Shown here in pieces: positions 1 to 7,229 of a DNA stretch of 64,000 nt (within the stretch, counting starts at the first letter, position 1; every line of letters starts with the position of its first letter). This stretch comes from Bacteroides sp. An322. GTDB lineage: Bacteria > Bacteroidota > Bacteroidia > Bacteroidales > Bacteroidaceae. The stretch lies in contig NZ_NFIN01000015.1 in the NCBI RefSeq assembly GCF_002161765.1, positions 20,964 to 84,963 of the forward strand. The letters are read 5' to 3'. The position numbers and the translations under genes are program-made. A model generated the notes under the pieces. It searched no databases. It was not told where the DNA came from and saw only the letters and a list, made by a program, of their open reading frames with translations.

Positions 1-220
1 TGTCGATACGTTTGCCTGCTCCCATCTTGAATTCATCGATACTATTGTCTATCACTTCTTTCATCAAGACATAGATACCGTCTTCAACTTGAGAGCCGTC
101 TCCTAAACGTCCGATATACATACCCGGACGAGTACGCACATGCTCCATATCGCTCAAATGGCGAATATTTTCTTCCGTATAAGAAACGGCAGGTTGTATC
201 AGTTCGTTTTCTTCTTCCAT
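1..220 (-). CDS. parE: DNA topoisomerase IV subunit B, N-terminal fragment (runs off the window)
   Basis: This is the first 73 codons of a GHKL-type type II topoisomerase B subunit; the rest lies left of base 1. The visible part reads through the motifs RTRPGMYIG and [11 protein letters not shown], the start of the ATP-binding fold, where the Glu/Asn of EVIDNS binds Mg-ATP. The wording [22 protein letters not shown] fits the Bacteroidetes ParE type better than GyrB, which usually has a LEGLEAVRKRPAMYIG-like start. ParE with ParC decatenates daughter chromosomes. The start is the ATG read at 220, 25 bases after the stop of the upstream GNAT-like gene on the same strand, so the two may be co-transcribed. 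Assignment to ParE over GyrB is family knowledge applied to a short fragment. Confidence 0.8.
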   Translation of the reverse strand, partial: MEEENELIQPAVSYTEENIRHLSDMEHVRTRPGMYIGRLGDGSQVEDGIYVLMKEVIDNSIDEFKMGAGKRID

Positions 221-245
221 GCTTTTTTTGTTTTTAGCTTATATC

Positions 246-1376
246 TTACAACATTTTCTTATAAGCCCGGCGGCGTTTGTGCTGTACCGATTCGAATGCA
301 CTCCATTGCGACTGGACTTTCTTATTCAATTCCAATTCAGGATTGCTTTCACCATATTTAAATCCCATTTGCTGGTAAACGGGAACCAAATCGTAGAACA
401 ATAAGGCATTGACTCCCTTGCTTTGATATTCGGGTTTCACACCCACAAGCAATAAGTCGAGCACTTTCGGTTTTTTGAAGAAAAGTGCTTTCAACAAATG
501 ATACCAGCCGAAAGGCAGCATCTTTCCTTCTGCTTTTTGCAATGCTTCGGAAAGTGAAGGCATCGAAATTCCTACCGCTATCAGTTCGCTGTTCTCGTCT
601 TCCACTAATGACACCATGCGCAGGTCGATGAGCGGAAGGTACATCTTAATATATTGGTTAATCTGTCTTTGGGTCATTTTCGAATAGCCGTAAAGCGGAG
701 CGTATGCTTCGTTAATCAAGTCGAAAATCTTCTGACCGTAATTTTTCGTCTTTATCTCTTTCCGTTTCAATTTCTTTATTCTCAGCTTATACTTCTGGAG
801 AATGATTTCCGAGATACGTACAAACTTCTCGGGCAATTTATCGGGCACTGTCAATTTAAACTCCACCCAATCGGCTTCTTTTTCAAAGCCTAACTTCTCC
901 AGGTGTTGCGGATAATACGGGAAATTATAAATGGTAGACATGGTACTTAGCTGGTCGAACCCTTCTATCAGCATGCCTTCCGCATCCATGTCTGTAAATC
1001 CTAACGGTCCTACCATCGCTTCCATTCCCCGTTCTTTTCCCCAACGGGCTACGGTATCAAGCAAGGCTTCTGAGACTTCGATGTCATCAATGAAATCAAT
1101 CCATCCGAAACGGACTTCTTTCTTGTTCCACGTCTCGTTAGCACGCTTGTTGATAATTGCCGCTACACGTCCTACTACCTTATTATTATTATAAGCAAGA
1201 AAATAATCAGCCTCGCAGAATTCGAATGCCGCATTTCTTTTGGGGCTAAACGTCCCTAACATATCATCGTACAAATCAGGTACGGAATAGGGATTCCCTT
1301 TGTATAACTCGTAATTGAAACGGATAAAGGTCTTCAGCTCCTTTTTTGAGCTTACTTTCTTAATGATAATGGCCAT
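246..1376 (-). CDS. GNAT-fold N-acetyltransferase-like protein of unknown substrate
   Basis: A 376-residue soluble protein without signal peptide or membrane segments. The N-terminal half has a pattern seen in GNAT proteins (ADYFLAYNNNKVVGRVAAIIN, residues about 57-77, then a beta-strand and GWIDFIDD). The C-terminal half has a second strand-helix pattern (LDLLLVGVKPEYQSKGVNALLF, about 305-326) that looks like the acetyl-CoA pyrophosphate loop, although the classical Q/RxxGxG/A is degenerate (QSKGVN). Proteins of this kind are usually annotated only as GNAT family or hypothetical in Bacteroidales. It lies 25 bases upstream of parE on the same strand. The acceptor substrate cannot be told from the sequence. 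Confidence 0.7.
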   Translation of the reverse strand: MAIIIKKVSSKKELKTFIRFNYELYKGNPYSVPDLYDDMLGTFSPKRNAAFEFCEADYFLAYNNNKVVGRVAAIINKRANETWNKKEVRFGWIDFIDDIEVSEALLDTVARWGKERGMEAMVGPLGFTDMDAEGMLIEGFDQLSTMSTIYNFPYYPQHLEKLGFEKEADWVEFKLTVPDKLPEKFVRISEIILQKYKLRIKKLKRKEIKTKNYGQKIFDLINEAYAPLYGYSKMTQRQINQYIKMYLPLIDLRMVSLVEDENSELIAVGISMPSLSEALQKAEGKMLPFGWYHLLKALFFKKPKVLDLLLVGVKPEYQSKGVNALLFYDLVPVYQQMGFKYGESNPELELNKKVQSQWSAFESVQHKRRRAYKKML

Positions 1377-1493
1377 CTGTTCGTTAAAGTATGTATTTCA
1401 GGGCGTAAAGATACAAATTTTTTATCTGAAAACGTATAAGTACTATCTATTTTTCCTTAATTATAAGGCGAATAAGGAGCTATTGTTTACGCA

Positions 1494-1530
1494 GAAAAAG
1501 AAAAAAGCACTTGCGATTTCTCGTAAGTGC
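1494..1530 (-). terminator. Intrinsic terminator of the tRNA-Met transcript
   Basis: Inverted repeat GCACTTGCGA / TCGTAAGTGC (1507-1516 and 1521-1530, one G-T pair) with a 4-base loop. On the minus strand it is followed by an almost uninterrupted T run (the A-rich tract 1494-1506). It lies 14 bases downstream of the tRNA 3' end. Confidence 0.8.
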
Positions 1531-1543
1531 TTGATTTTCTTCG

Positions 1544-1617
1544 TGGACCAGCCAGGGCTTGAACCTGGGACCTCCAGATTATGAGTCTGTTGCTCTAACC
1601 AACTGAGCTACAAGTCC
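1544..1617 (-). tRNA. tRNA-Met (anticodon CAT)
   Basis: A 74-nt cloverleaf on the minus strand: acceptor GGACTTG/CTGGTCC, D-stem GCTC/GAGC, anticodon loop CTCATAA, five-base variable loop, T-stem CCAGG/CCTGG with loop TTCAAGC, discriminator A. CCA is not encoded. Two stem positions do not pair as I align them (T-T at 6:67 and A-G at 27:43). The CAT anticodon could also belong to a lysidine-modified tRNA-Ile2; the elongator-Met reading rests on general similarity. It lacks the initiator C1 mismatch pattern, so it is not the initiator. Confidence 0.85.
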
Positions 1618-1648
1618 TACACAAAAAGTATTCCTTAAAAACTGAGCG

Positions 1649-1680
1649 CAAAGGTAATGGTTTATAGTGAGACTTGCAAT
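1649..1680 (-). promoter_or_regulatory. Bacteroides-type promoter for tRNA-Met
   Basis: On the minus strand a -7 box TACCTTTG (plus-strand 1649-1656) is preceded, 20 bases away, by ATTG (1677-1680), three of four bases of the -33 TTTG consensus. It lies about 30 bases upstream of the tRNA 5' end. Confidence 0.5.
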
Positions 1681-1779
1681 AGTTGAGCATATTTTTTCGA
1701 AAAAAAAACTAATCTTTATCCGTTCTTACAATATATGTTGTATTTTTGCGGCACTAAAATTAACTAATAAACAGGCATT

Positions 1780-4425
1780 ATGTCACAAAAAGCAAATGAA
1801 CCCCACTTGACCGGACTTACCGATCAGGAAGTTCTCTCCAGCCGCGAGAAATACGGAGTCAACCTGCTTACTCCCCCTAAGCGGCCTTCTATGTGGAAAC
1901 TCTATTTAGAAAAATTTCAAGACCCTGTTATCCGGGTATTGCTGGTAGCGGCGGTATTTTCGTTAATCATTTCCATTATTGAGAATGAATATGCCGAAAC
2001 CATTGGTATTTTCTTCGCTATCTTCTTGGCTACGGGCATCGGATTCTATTTCGAATATGACGCGAACAAGAAGTTCGACCTTCTGAATGCGGTGGGCGAA
2101 GAGACGCCGGTTACTGTTATCCGGAACGGGAAAGTGCACGAGATTCCCCGCAAAGATGTCGTGGTAGGCGATATTGTTATTCTGAATACAGGCGAAGAAG
2201 TGCCAGCCGACGGTACCTTGCTGGAAGCCGTATCGCTTCAGGTGAATGAATCGAGCTTGACCGGAGAATTGATGGTGAACAAGACAACGGTGGAAGCCGA
2301 CTTTGACGAGGAAGCCACCTATCCTTCGAACAGCGTGATGCGCGGCACGACCATTACCGACGGTCACGGCATGATGCGGGTAGAGCGCGTGGGCGATGCT
2401 ACCGAAATCGGGAAAGTAGCTCGTCAGGCTACGGAGCAAAGCCAAGAGCAGACTCCGCTGAACATCCAGTTGACCAAACTTGCCGACCTTATCGGGAAAG
2501 TCGGGTTTACGATTGCTGCCCTTACCTTTATTATATTTACATCAAAAGACTTGTATGCCTATTTACAGGTGAATACGGTGAGCGACTGGCATCAGTGGCT
2601 CGATATCGCCCGCATCGTATTGAAATACTTCATGATGGCGGTTACCTTGATTGTCGTGGCGGTGCCCGAAGGTCTGCCGATGAGTGTCACGCTCAGCTTG
2701 GCGTTGAATATGCGCCGGATGCTGAAGACCAACAATCTGGTGCGCAAGATGCACGCTTGCGAAACCATGGGTGCCATAACCGTTATCTGCACGGATAAGA
2801 CGGGAACCCTGACCCAAAACCTGATGCAGGTATATGACGCTCAACTGGACGAAAAACAAGCCGACTTGATAGCTGAAGGCATTGCAGCCAATTCGACCGC
2901 TTTCCTCGAAGAGAAAGCCGAAGGCGAGAAGCCGTCGGGAGTAGGCAATCCTACTGAGGTGGCATTGCTGCTTTGGCTCAACGGCAAAGGGAAAGATTAT
3001 GAATCGCTGCGTGCAGGCGCCAAAGTGGTGAACCAGTTGACGTTCTCTACCGAACGGAAATACATGGCAACGTTAGTTGATTCGCCTATCCAAGGCAAAC
3101 GTGTGCTTTACATCAAAGGCGCTCCCGAAATCGTAATGGGCAAGTGCAACCTGACTTCGGAACAGATAGCAAAGAATAACGAACAGCTTTTGGCTTATCA
3201 GAACAAGGCGATGCGTACCTTGGGGCTGGCTTATAAGATTGTCCCCGAAGGGGCTTCTACCGATTGCGCCGAACTGGTGAACGAAGGCGGGCTGACCTTC
3301 TCAGGCATCTTCGCTATCAGCGACCCGATACGTCCCGATGTGCCCGATGCGGTGAAGAAATGCCAGTCGGCAGGCATCAGCGTGAAGATTGTCACCGGAG
3401 ACACGCCGGGAACAGCTACCGAGATTGCCCGCCAGATTGGTTTATGGAAGCCCGAAGACACCGAGCGCAACCGCATTACGGGCGTAGAGTTTGCCGCATT
3501 GAGCGACGAAGAAGCCCTTGACCGTGTGCTCGACTTGAAAGTGATGAGCCGTGCACGCCCGATGGATAAGCAACGCCTGGTGCAGCTGTTGCAGCAGAAA
3601 GGGGCTGTAGTAGCCGTGACGGGCGACGGAACGAACGATGCGCCCGCCTTGAATCACGCGCAAGTAGGTCTGTCGATGGGTACAGGAACCTCGGTGGCGA
3701 AAGAGGCAAGCGACATTACTTTGCTCGACGACTCCTTCCACAGCATTGCCACCGCCGTGATGTGGGGACGCTCTTTGTATAAGAATATCCAACGCTTTAT
3801 CGTGTTCCAGCTGACTATCAACGTCGTGGCGTTGTTGAGCGTACTGTTAGGCGCGTTCTTCGGCACGTCGTTGCCATTGACCGTGACACAGATGCTTTGG
3901 GTGAACCTGATTATGGATACCTTCGCCGCAATGGCATTGGCGTCTATCTCGCCCAGCATGGACGTGATGAACGAAAAGCCGCGCAAGCGCACCGACTTTA
4001 TCATCACTCCGGCGATGCGCAACAATATCTTCGGAGTCGGTTTGGGCTTCTTGGTGATACTGATGGGAATGCTGGCTTGCTTCAAGCACCTGCCGGGCGG
4101 ACTGTTGCCCAACGGCGAAATGAGCGTGCATTACCTTACGGTCTTCTTCACGGTATTCGTGATGCTCCAGTTCTGGAACCTGTTTAATGCCAGCGTATTC
4201 GGCACCAACCATTCCATTTTCAAGGACGCCAGCCATGCCCTCGGCATGTTGAGTGTGGCATTGATTATCTTGGTCGGACAATTCATCATTGTCACCTTCG
4301 GAGGCAAAGTGTTCCGCACCGAGCCGCTTCCGCTCATGGAATGGCTTTACATCATCGGCGGCACTTCGTTCGTGTTGTGGATAGGTGAAATCTGGCGCGG
4401 AGTCAAACGTTTGGCTAAAAAGTAA
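1780..4425 (+). CDS. Calcium-translocating P-type ATPase (PMCA-like)
   Basis: An 881-residue inner-membrane pump that couples ATP hydrolysis to cation export. The domains occur in standard order: cation-ATPase N domain (LTDQEVLSSREKYGVN), actuator domain with TGE at residues 161-163, phosphorylation site DKTGTLT at 339-345, nucleotide-binding domain (KGAPE near 449-453), hinge TGDGTNDAPAL from residue 614, and four to six C-terminal membrane helices. VAVPEGLPMSVTLSLA in the fourth helix is characteristic of Ca2+ pumps of the plasma-membrane type rather than heavy-metal or K+ ATPases. A -7 box TATTTTTG at 1741-1748 sits 31 bases before the ATG. The stop is four bases before ribF, so the two genes probably form an operon without obvious functional link. 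Ca2+ over another divalent cation is inference from family motifs. Confidence 0.9.
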   Translation: MSQKANEPHLTGLTDQEVLSSREKYGVNLLTPPKRPSMWKLYLEKFQDPVIRVLLVAAVFSLIISIIENEYAETIGIFFAIFLATGIGFYFEYDANKKFDLLNAVGEETPVTVIRNGKVHEIPRKDVVVGDIVILNTGEEVPADGTLLEAVSLQVNESSLTGELMVNKTTVEADFDEEATYPSNSVMRGTTITDGHGMMRVERVGDATEIGKVARQATEQSQEQTPLNIQLTKLADLIGKVGFTIAALTFIIFTSKDLYAYLQVNTVSDWHQWLDIARIVLKYFMMAVTLIVVAVPEGLPMSVTLSLALNMRRMLKTNNLVRKMHACETMGAITVICTDKTGTLTQNLMQVYDAQLDEKQADLIAEGIAANSTAFLEEKAEGEKPSGVGNPTEVALLLWLNGKGKDYESLRAGAKVVNQLTFSTERKYMATLVDSPIQGKRVLYIKGAPEIVMGKCNLTSEQIAKNNEQLLAYQNKAMRTLGLAYKIVPEGASTDCAELVNEGGLTFSGIFAISDPIRPDVPDAVKKCQSAGISVKIVTGDTPGTATEIARQIGLWKPEDTERNRITGVEFAALSDEEALDRVLDLKVMSRARPMDKQRLVQLLQQKGAVVAVTGDGTNDAPALNHAQVGLSMGTGTSVAKEASDITLLDDSFHSIATAVMWGRSLYKNIQRFIVFQLTINVVALLSVLLGAFFGTSLPLTVTQMLWVNLIMDTFAAMALASISPSMDVMNEKPRKRTDFIITPAMRNNIFGVGLGFLVILMGMLACFKHLPGGLLPNGEMSVHYLTVFFTVFVMLQFWNLFNASVFGTNHSIFKDASHALGMLSVALIILVGQFIIVTFGGKVFRTEPLPLMEWLYIIGGTSFVLWIGEIWRGVKRLAKK

Positions 4426-4429
4426 TCCG

Positions 4430-5353
4430 ATGAGATTCATTACAGAGGAAAGCCGGTTGCCGTTGCTCCCTTGCGTGGCGACTATCGGATGCTTCGACGG
4501 CGTACACCGCGGGCACCGCTACCTGATAGAGCAGGTGCGCCGTGAAGCCCGGGCAAGAGGATTGCAGAGCACACTGATTACTTTCCCTGTTCATCCCCGG
4601 CAGGTGATGCAAAGCGATTATCGTCCGCAATGGCTCACTTGCCTTCCCCAGAAAAAAGATTTGTTACAGCAAGAGGATGCAGACTATTGCATCCTTTTGC
4701 CGTTTACGCACGAACTGTCGCTGCTCTCGGCACGGCAGTTCATGGAGTTGCTGCATGTCCGCTTCAACGTGCAGGCATTGGTTATCGGCTACGACCACCG
4801 CTTCGGGCACAACCGGAGCGAAGGTTTCGACGACTATTGCCGCTACGGGAAAGAGTTGGGCATCGAAGTCATTCACGCCCAAGCGTTGGTAGAGAATGGC
4901 GTTTCTATCAGTTCGTCGCTGATTCGGAACTTGCTGAAACAGGGCGATGCGGCGCGCGCCAACCGCTATTTGGGCTATCGCTATTACCTGGACGGGAAGG
5001 TGGTGAGCGGCTATCAGGTGGGGCGCAAGTTAGGATTCCCCACGGCGAATCTCCAGCCCTCGTGCACGGATAAGTTAGTCCCGAAAGAAGGGGTCTATGC
5101 CGTTTATGCCTACGCCGAAGGCAAGCGTTACGCCGGAATGCTGAACATCGGTCATCGCCCTACGGTAGACAACGGCACCGAGCGCAGCATCGAGGTGCAC
5201 ATCATCGGTTTCGAGGGCAACTTGTACCAGCATTCCCTCCGTGTAGAGTTCGTGCAATACCTCCGCCCGGAGCAGAAGTTCGAGGGCATCGAAGCCCTGA
5301 TTTCCCAATTGCAGCGGGACAAGGAAGCAATCGTCCATTTGCTTGGCAGATAG
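4430..5353 (+). CDS. ribF: Bifunctional riboflavin kinase / FAD synthetase
   Basis: A 307-residue cytoplasmic enzyme converting riboflavin to FMN and then FAD. The N-terminal FAD synthetase (nucleotidyltransferase) domain has GCFDGVHRGH at residues 20-29 and the ISSSLIR motif near 163-169. The C-terminal riboflavin kinase domain has GRKLGFPTANL near residue 201 and a closing region with RVEFVQYLRPE. I chose the ATG at 4430, four bases after the ATPase stop, because homologues begin just before the GCFDGVH strand; an in-frame upstream start at 4385 would overlap the ATPase by 41 bases. It is probably translated from the same mRNA as the ATPase. Confidence 0.93.
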   Translation: MRFITEESRLPLLPCVATIGCFDGVHRGHRYLIEQVRREARARGLQSTLITFPVHPRQVMQSDYRPQWLTCLPQKKDLLQQEDADYCILLPFTHELSLLSARQFMELLHVRFNVQALVIGYDHRFGHNRSEGFDDYCRYGKELGIEVIHAQALVENGVSISSSLIRNLLKQGDAARANRYLGYRYYLDGKVVSGYQVGRKLGFPTANLQPSCTDKLVPKEGVYAVYAYAEGKRYAGMLNIGHRPTVDNGTERSIEVHIIGFEGNLYQHSLRVEFVQYLRPEQKFEGIEALISQLQRDKEAIVHLLGR

Positions 5354-5400
5354 ACTTTCACCACAGAGGGAATAAATAAAGTAAATGTCCGCAAAATGCC

Positions 5401-5484
5401 AATGTAGGGGCGTATCGCATACGCCCGAAAACATCCACGTGGAGAAGCGGGTGCATTCGGACGTATGCGATACGCCCCTACATT
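5401..5484. repeat. Dispersed hairpin repeat, family A, copy 1
   Basis: Long inverted repeat with arms TAGGGGCGTATCGCATACG and its complement, and a loop containing ATCCACGTGGA. Outer flank 5385-5400 (ATGTCCGCAAAATGCC) recurs beside copy 8. The right arm ends six bases from the stop of the converging gene at 5491. A fragment of family C (CACCACAGAGGG) lies at 5360-5371. Confidence 0.9.
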
Positions 5485-5490
5485 TCATTT

Positions 5491-6255
5491 CTATAATTCT
5501 TCATTTTCCGTAGGCTCCGGTTCCGGCACATCCGGCCCTTCGCTTCCGTTAGTGCTGCCCGATACGCTTGCCAGCGAGCCTACCAAGCCGTTCATCTTGT
5601 CGATGAAAGCGTTCAGCTCTTCGGTGGGCTGCACAATGGCGTAGGCGTTCACCGTCTGTGCGATTTCCTGGTAGAGGCGGTTCGCTTCGGCTACGGCGTC
5701 GGCTGAACTGATGCTCTTTTGGCTGACCATTGCGCTCACCTCGTCGTTGCGGGCGTCGAAAGCCTCCTCGAAGGTGGCGTTCGCCTCGCGCAGGGCTTCC
5801 ACCTCTTTGGTCAATCCCAGCGTGGTGACGGCAGCGGCGTTTTCCGGCTCGGCAAGCATTGCCAGCATCCCGCGGATTTCGGCGGTTTCCTTGTTGTATT
5901 CATGGTTGCCGATGCCCCGGTAGGGCGACATCTGCTGGTAGAGCAGCTGGGCGGCTGTGCGGCACTCGTCCACAGCCGAGTGGGTGTATGCGTTGATAAC
6001 CAGACTGATAGTTCCCGTGGCGTTGTCGCGCAGCTTGTCCGCCTCGCGCATCTGCGGCGTGCTGACGAAAGCCCGCTTGCGGTTGACAATAGACGCCAGC
6101 AGGCTGGCGACGTCGGTGTATGCCGGCGCTTTGTCGTCGATGTGGAGGGCGGCGGGAGTCGCCTCGTTGATGTATTTCACTGCGGTGGTATGGAAGTTGC
6201 TGCATGCGCCGATAGTCATTTGCGTCATGCCGAAAGATTGGATTTGTTTTGCCAT
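5491..6255 (-). CDS. Hypothetical protein, DUF6261-like
   Basis: A 254-residue acidic, mostly helical protein with no signal peptide and no membrane segments. It has the character of a Bacteroidetes DUF6261 protein: an opening IGACSNFHTTAVKYI, a central KLRDNATGTISLVINAY, and a C-terminal low-complexity tail rich in Pro and Glu (PDVPEPEPTENEEL). Family assignment is from memory and uncertain; no function is known to me. It converges on ribF, and hairpin repeats lie on both sides (family A after the stop, elements H and A upstream). No Bacteroides-type promoter was obvious upstream. Confidence 0.7.
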   Translation of the reverse strand: MAKQIQSFGMTQMTIGACSNFHTTAVKYINEATPAALHIDDKAPAYTDVASLLASIVNRKRAFVSTPQMREADKLRDNATGTISLVINAYTHSAVDECRTAAQLLYQQMSPYRGIGNHEYNKETAEIRGMLAMLAEPENAAAVTTLGLTKEVEALREANATFEEAFDARNDEVSAMVSQKSISSADAVAEANRLYQEIAQTVNAYAIVQPTEELNAFIDKMNGLVGSLASVSGSTNGSEGPDVPEPEPTENEEL

Positions 6256-6333
6256 AATGATATGTTTTTTGAAAGTTATATTGTTCTACTTGTAGAGTCG
6301 GAAGACTCGGCAGGGGCGGTGAAACCGTCCAAT

Positions 6334-6506
6334 GATGCGTAACCGCTGGTGAGCGAAGCGAACCTGCGGATGGCAGATGCGCTCAAGAACAGGGCTTCGA
6401 AGAAGTCCAATCGCACTGCCGAAACGTTATTCGACTTCTTCGAAGCCGATAAGTAAGTAGTGCTCTCACTCCGCAGGTTCGCTTCGCTCACCAGCGGTTA
6501 CGTATC
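6334..6506. repeat. 173-bp nested palindrome (element H)
   Basis: Outer arms 6334-6370 and 6470-6506 (37 bases, one mismatch, core AACCGCTGGTGAGCGAAGCG) enclose a second perfect 15-bp inverted repeat, GGCTTCGAAGAAGTC at 6393-6407 and its complement at 6433-6447. It is followed by a GCCTCTTCAAGGC mini-hairpin at about 6512-6524 that recurs near 6733-6745. The gap 6256-6755 holds this element and one family A repeat and no convincing gene. Confidence 0.85.
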
Positions 6507-6540
6507 GTTGAGCCTCTTCAAGGCTCTGTTTCTTTGAGTT

Positions 6541-6620
6541 TGTAGGGGCGTATCGCATACGCCCTGAAAACATCCACGCGGAGAAGCGGGTGCATTCGGG
6601 CGTATGCGATACGCCCCTAC
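6541..6620. repeat. Dispersed hairpin repeat, family A, copy 2
   Basis: Almost identical to copy 1 over the full length, including the loop (ATCCACGCGGAGAAGCGGG). It lies 35 bases after element H. Confidence 0.9.
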
Positions 6621-6755
6621 GGCTTTATGCTTTTCCCGCACCCCTTGTTTCTCCCGAAAAAGGGCTTGCCGGACATGAATCGCGTGCGATTTGCCACTTC
6701 CGAGGGCTTGGCAGGCGTGAATCGCGTCATTGAGCCTCTTCAAGGCTCTCTTGCG

Positions 6756-7121
6756 TCACACACCTAATACGATGTTTGCATCGATGCTTAATTTCCGGCT
6801 CATCTCACGGGCTACTTTCAGTGTGGGTTCGCATTTCCCGGAGATGTAATCGCTCAGACGTGAAGGGCTGACTCCAATCAATTTCGCCAATGACTTCTGG
6901 TTCAGCCCCATTTCGTACATACGGAGTTTGAGGATGTCGACAAGCGTAGGTTCTCCCAATGCGAAATGCTCTTCCGAGTAGTCGGCAACGAGGTTGGAAA
7001 GCAATTCCAATTCGATGCTGTTGGGGTCGTCGAGAGGTGTCTCGTCCGTAACCAGCGGAAGAAGTTCCTCGACTCTTTTTACAGCCCAATCGTATTGGGC
7101 TTTTGTTTCTATCTTTGTCAT
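6756..7121 (-). CDS. HigA-like XRE-family antitoxin/regulator, no toxin partner visible
   Basis: A 121-residue protein with a helical N-terminal part (residues 1-60, ending SEEHFALGEPT) and a C-terminal helix-turn-helix (about 73-110: NQKSLAKLIGVSPSRLSDYISGK). This is the layout of HigA antitoxins, whose N-terminal region binds HigB and whose HTH represses the operon. A higB gene usually lies just upstream of higA; here the upstream side (7122-7229) holds only a family E repeat and then the end of the GH97 gene, and the downstream side is repeat-filled. It is therefore an orphan, either a solitary regulator or the relic of a toxin-antitoxin pair. Confidence 0.8.
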   Translation of the reverse strand: MTKIETKAQYDWAVKRVEELLPLVTDETPLDDPNSIELELLSNLVADYSEEHFALGEPTLVDILKLRMYEMGLNQKSLAKLIGVSPSRLSDYISGKCEPTLKVAREMSRKLSIDANIVLGV

Positions 7122-7138
7122 AATTTTAAATTAAAAAA

Positions 7139-7209
7139 GAGGGTGTCTCAAAATAGAAACAGGATGACATTGCTTTTTGATACTCAATTTTCATTTTGAG
7201 ACAGCCTGT
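7139..7209. repeat. Hairpin repeat, family E, copy 1 (internally deleted)
   Basis: Begins GAGGGTGTCTCAAAATAG and ends with the imperfect complement ATTTTGAGACAGCC. Its inner part (AGGATGACATTGCTTTTTGATA) matches the right half of the larger family E copy at 33172-33323, so it looks like a deletion derivative. It separates the GH97 gene from the HigA-like gene. Confidence 0.75.
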
Positions 7210-7229
7210 TTCCGTGTTCTATTTTCTAA

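Noticed and set aside
1544..1617. tRNA-Ile2 (lysidine) reading of the CAT tRNA
   Set aside because: Not excluded, but elongator Met is the simpler assignment; identity cannot be decided from the anticodon alone.
3847..4440. 197-codon minus-strand frame in the ATPase
   Set aside because: Mirror frame of the C-terminal membrane region of the P-type ATPase.
5719..6342. 207-codon open frame on the plus strand
   Set aside because: Antisense to the DUF6261-like gene, which has sensible composition; the mirror frame is rich in Cys/His/Val and crosses the gene start.
6276..6743. Two short minus-strand frames in the repeat region
   Set aside because: They are translations of the element H and family A hairpins and have no other support.
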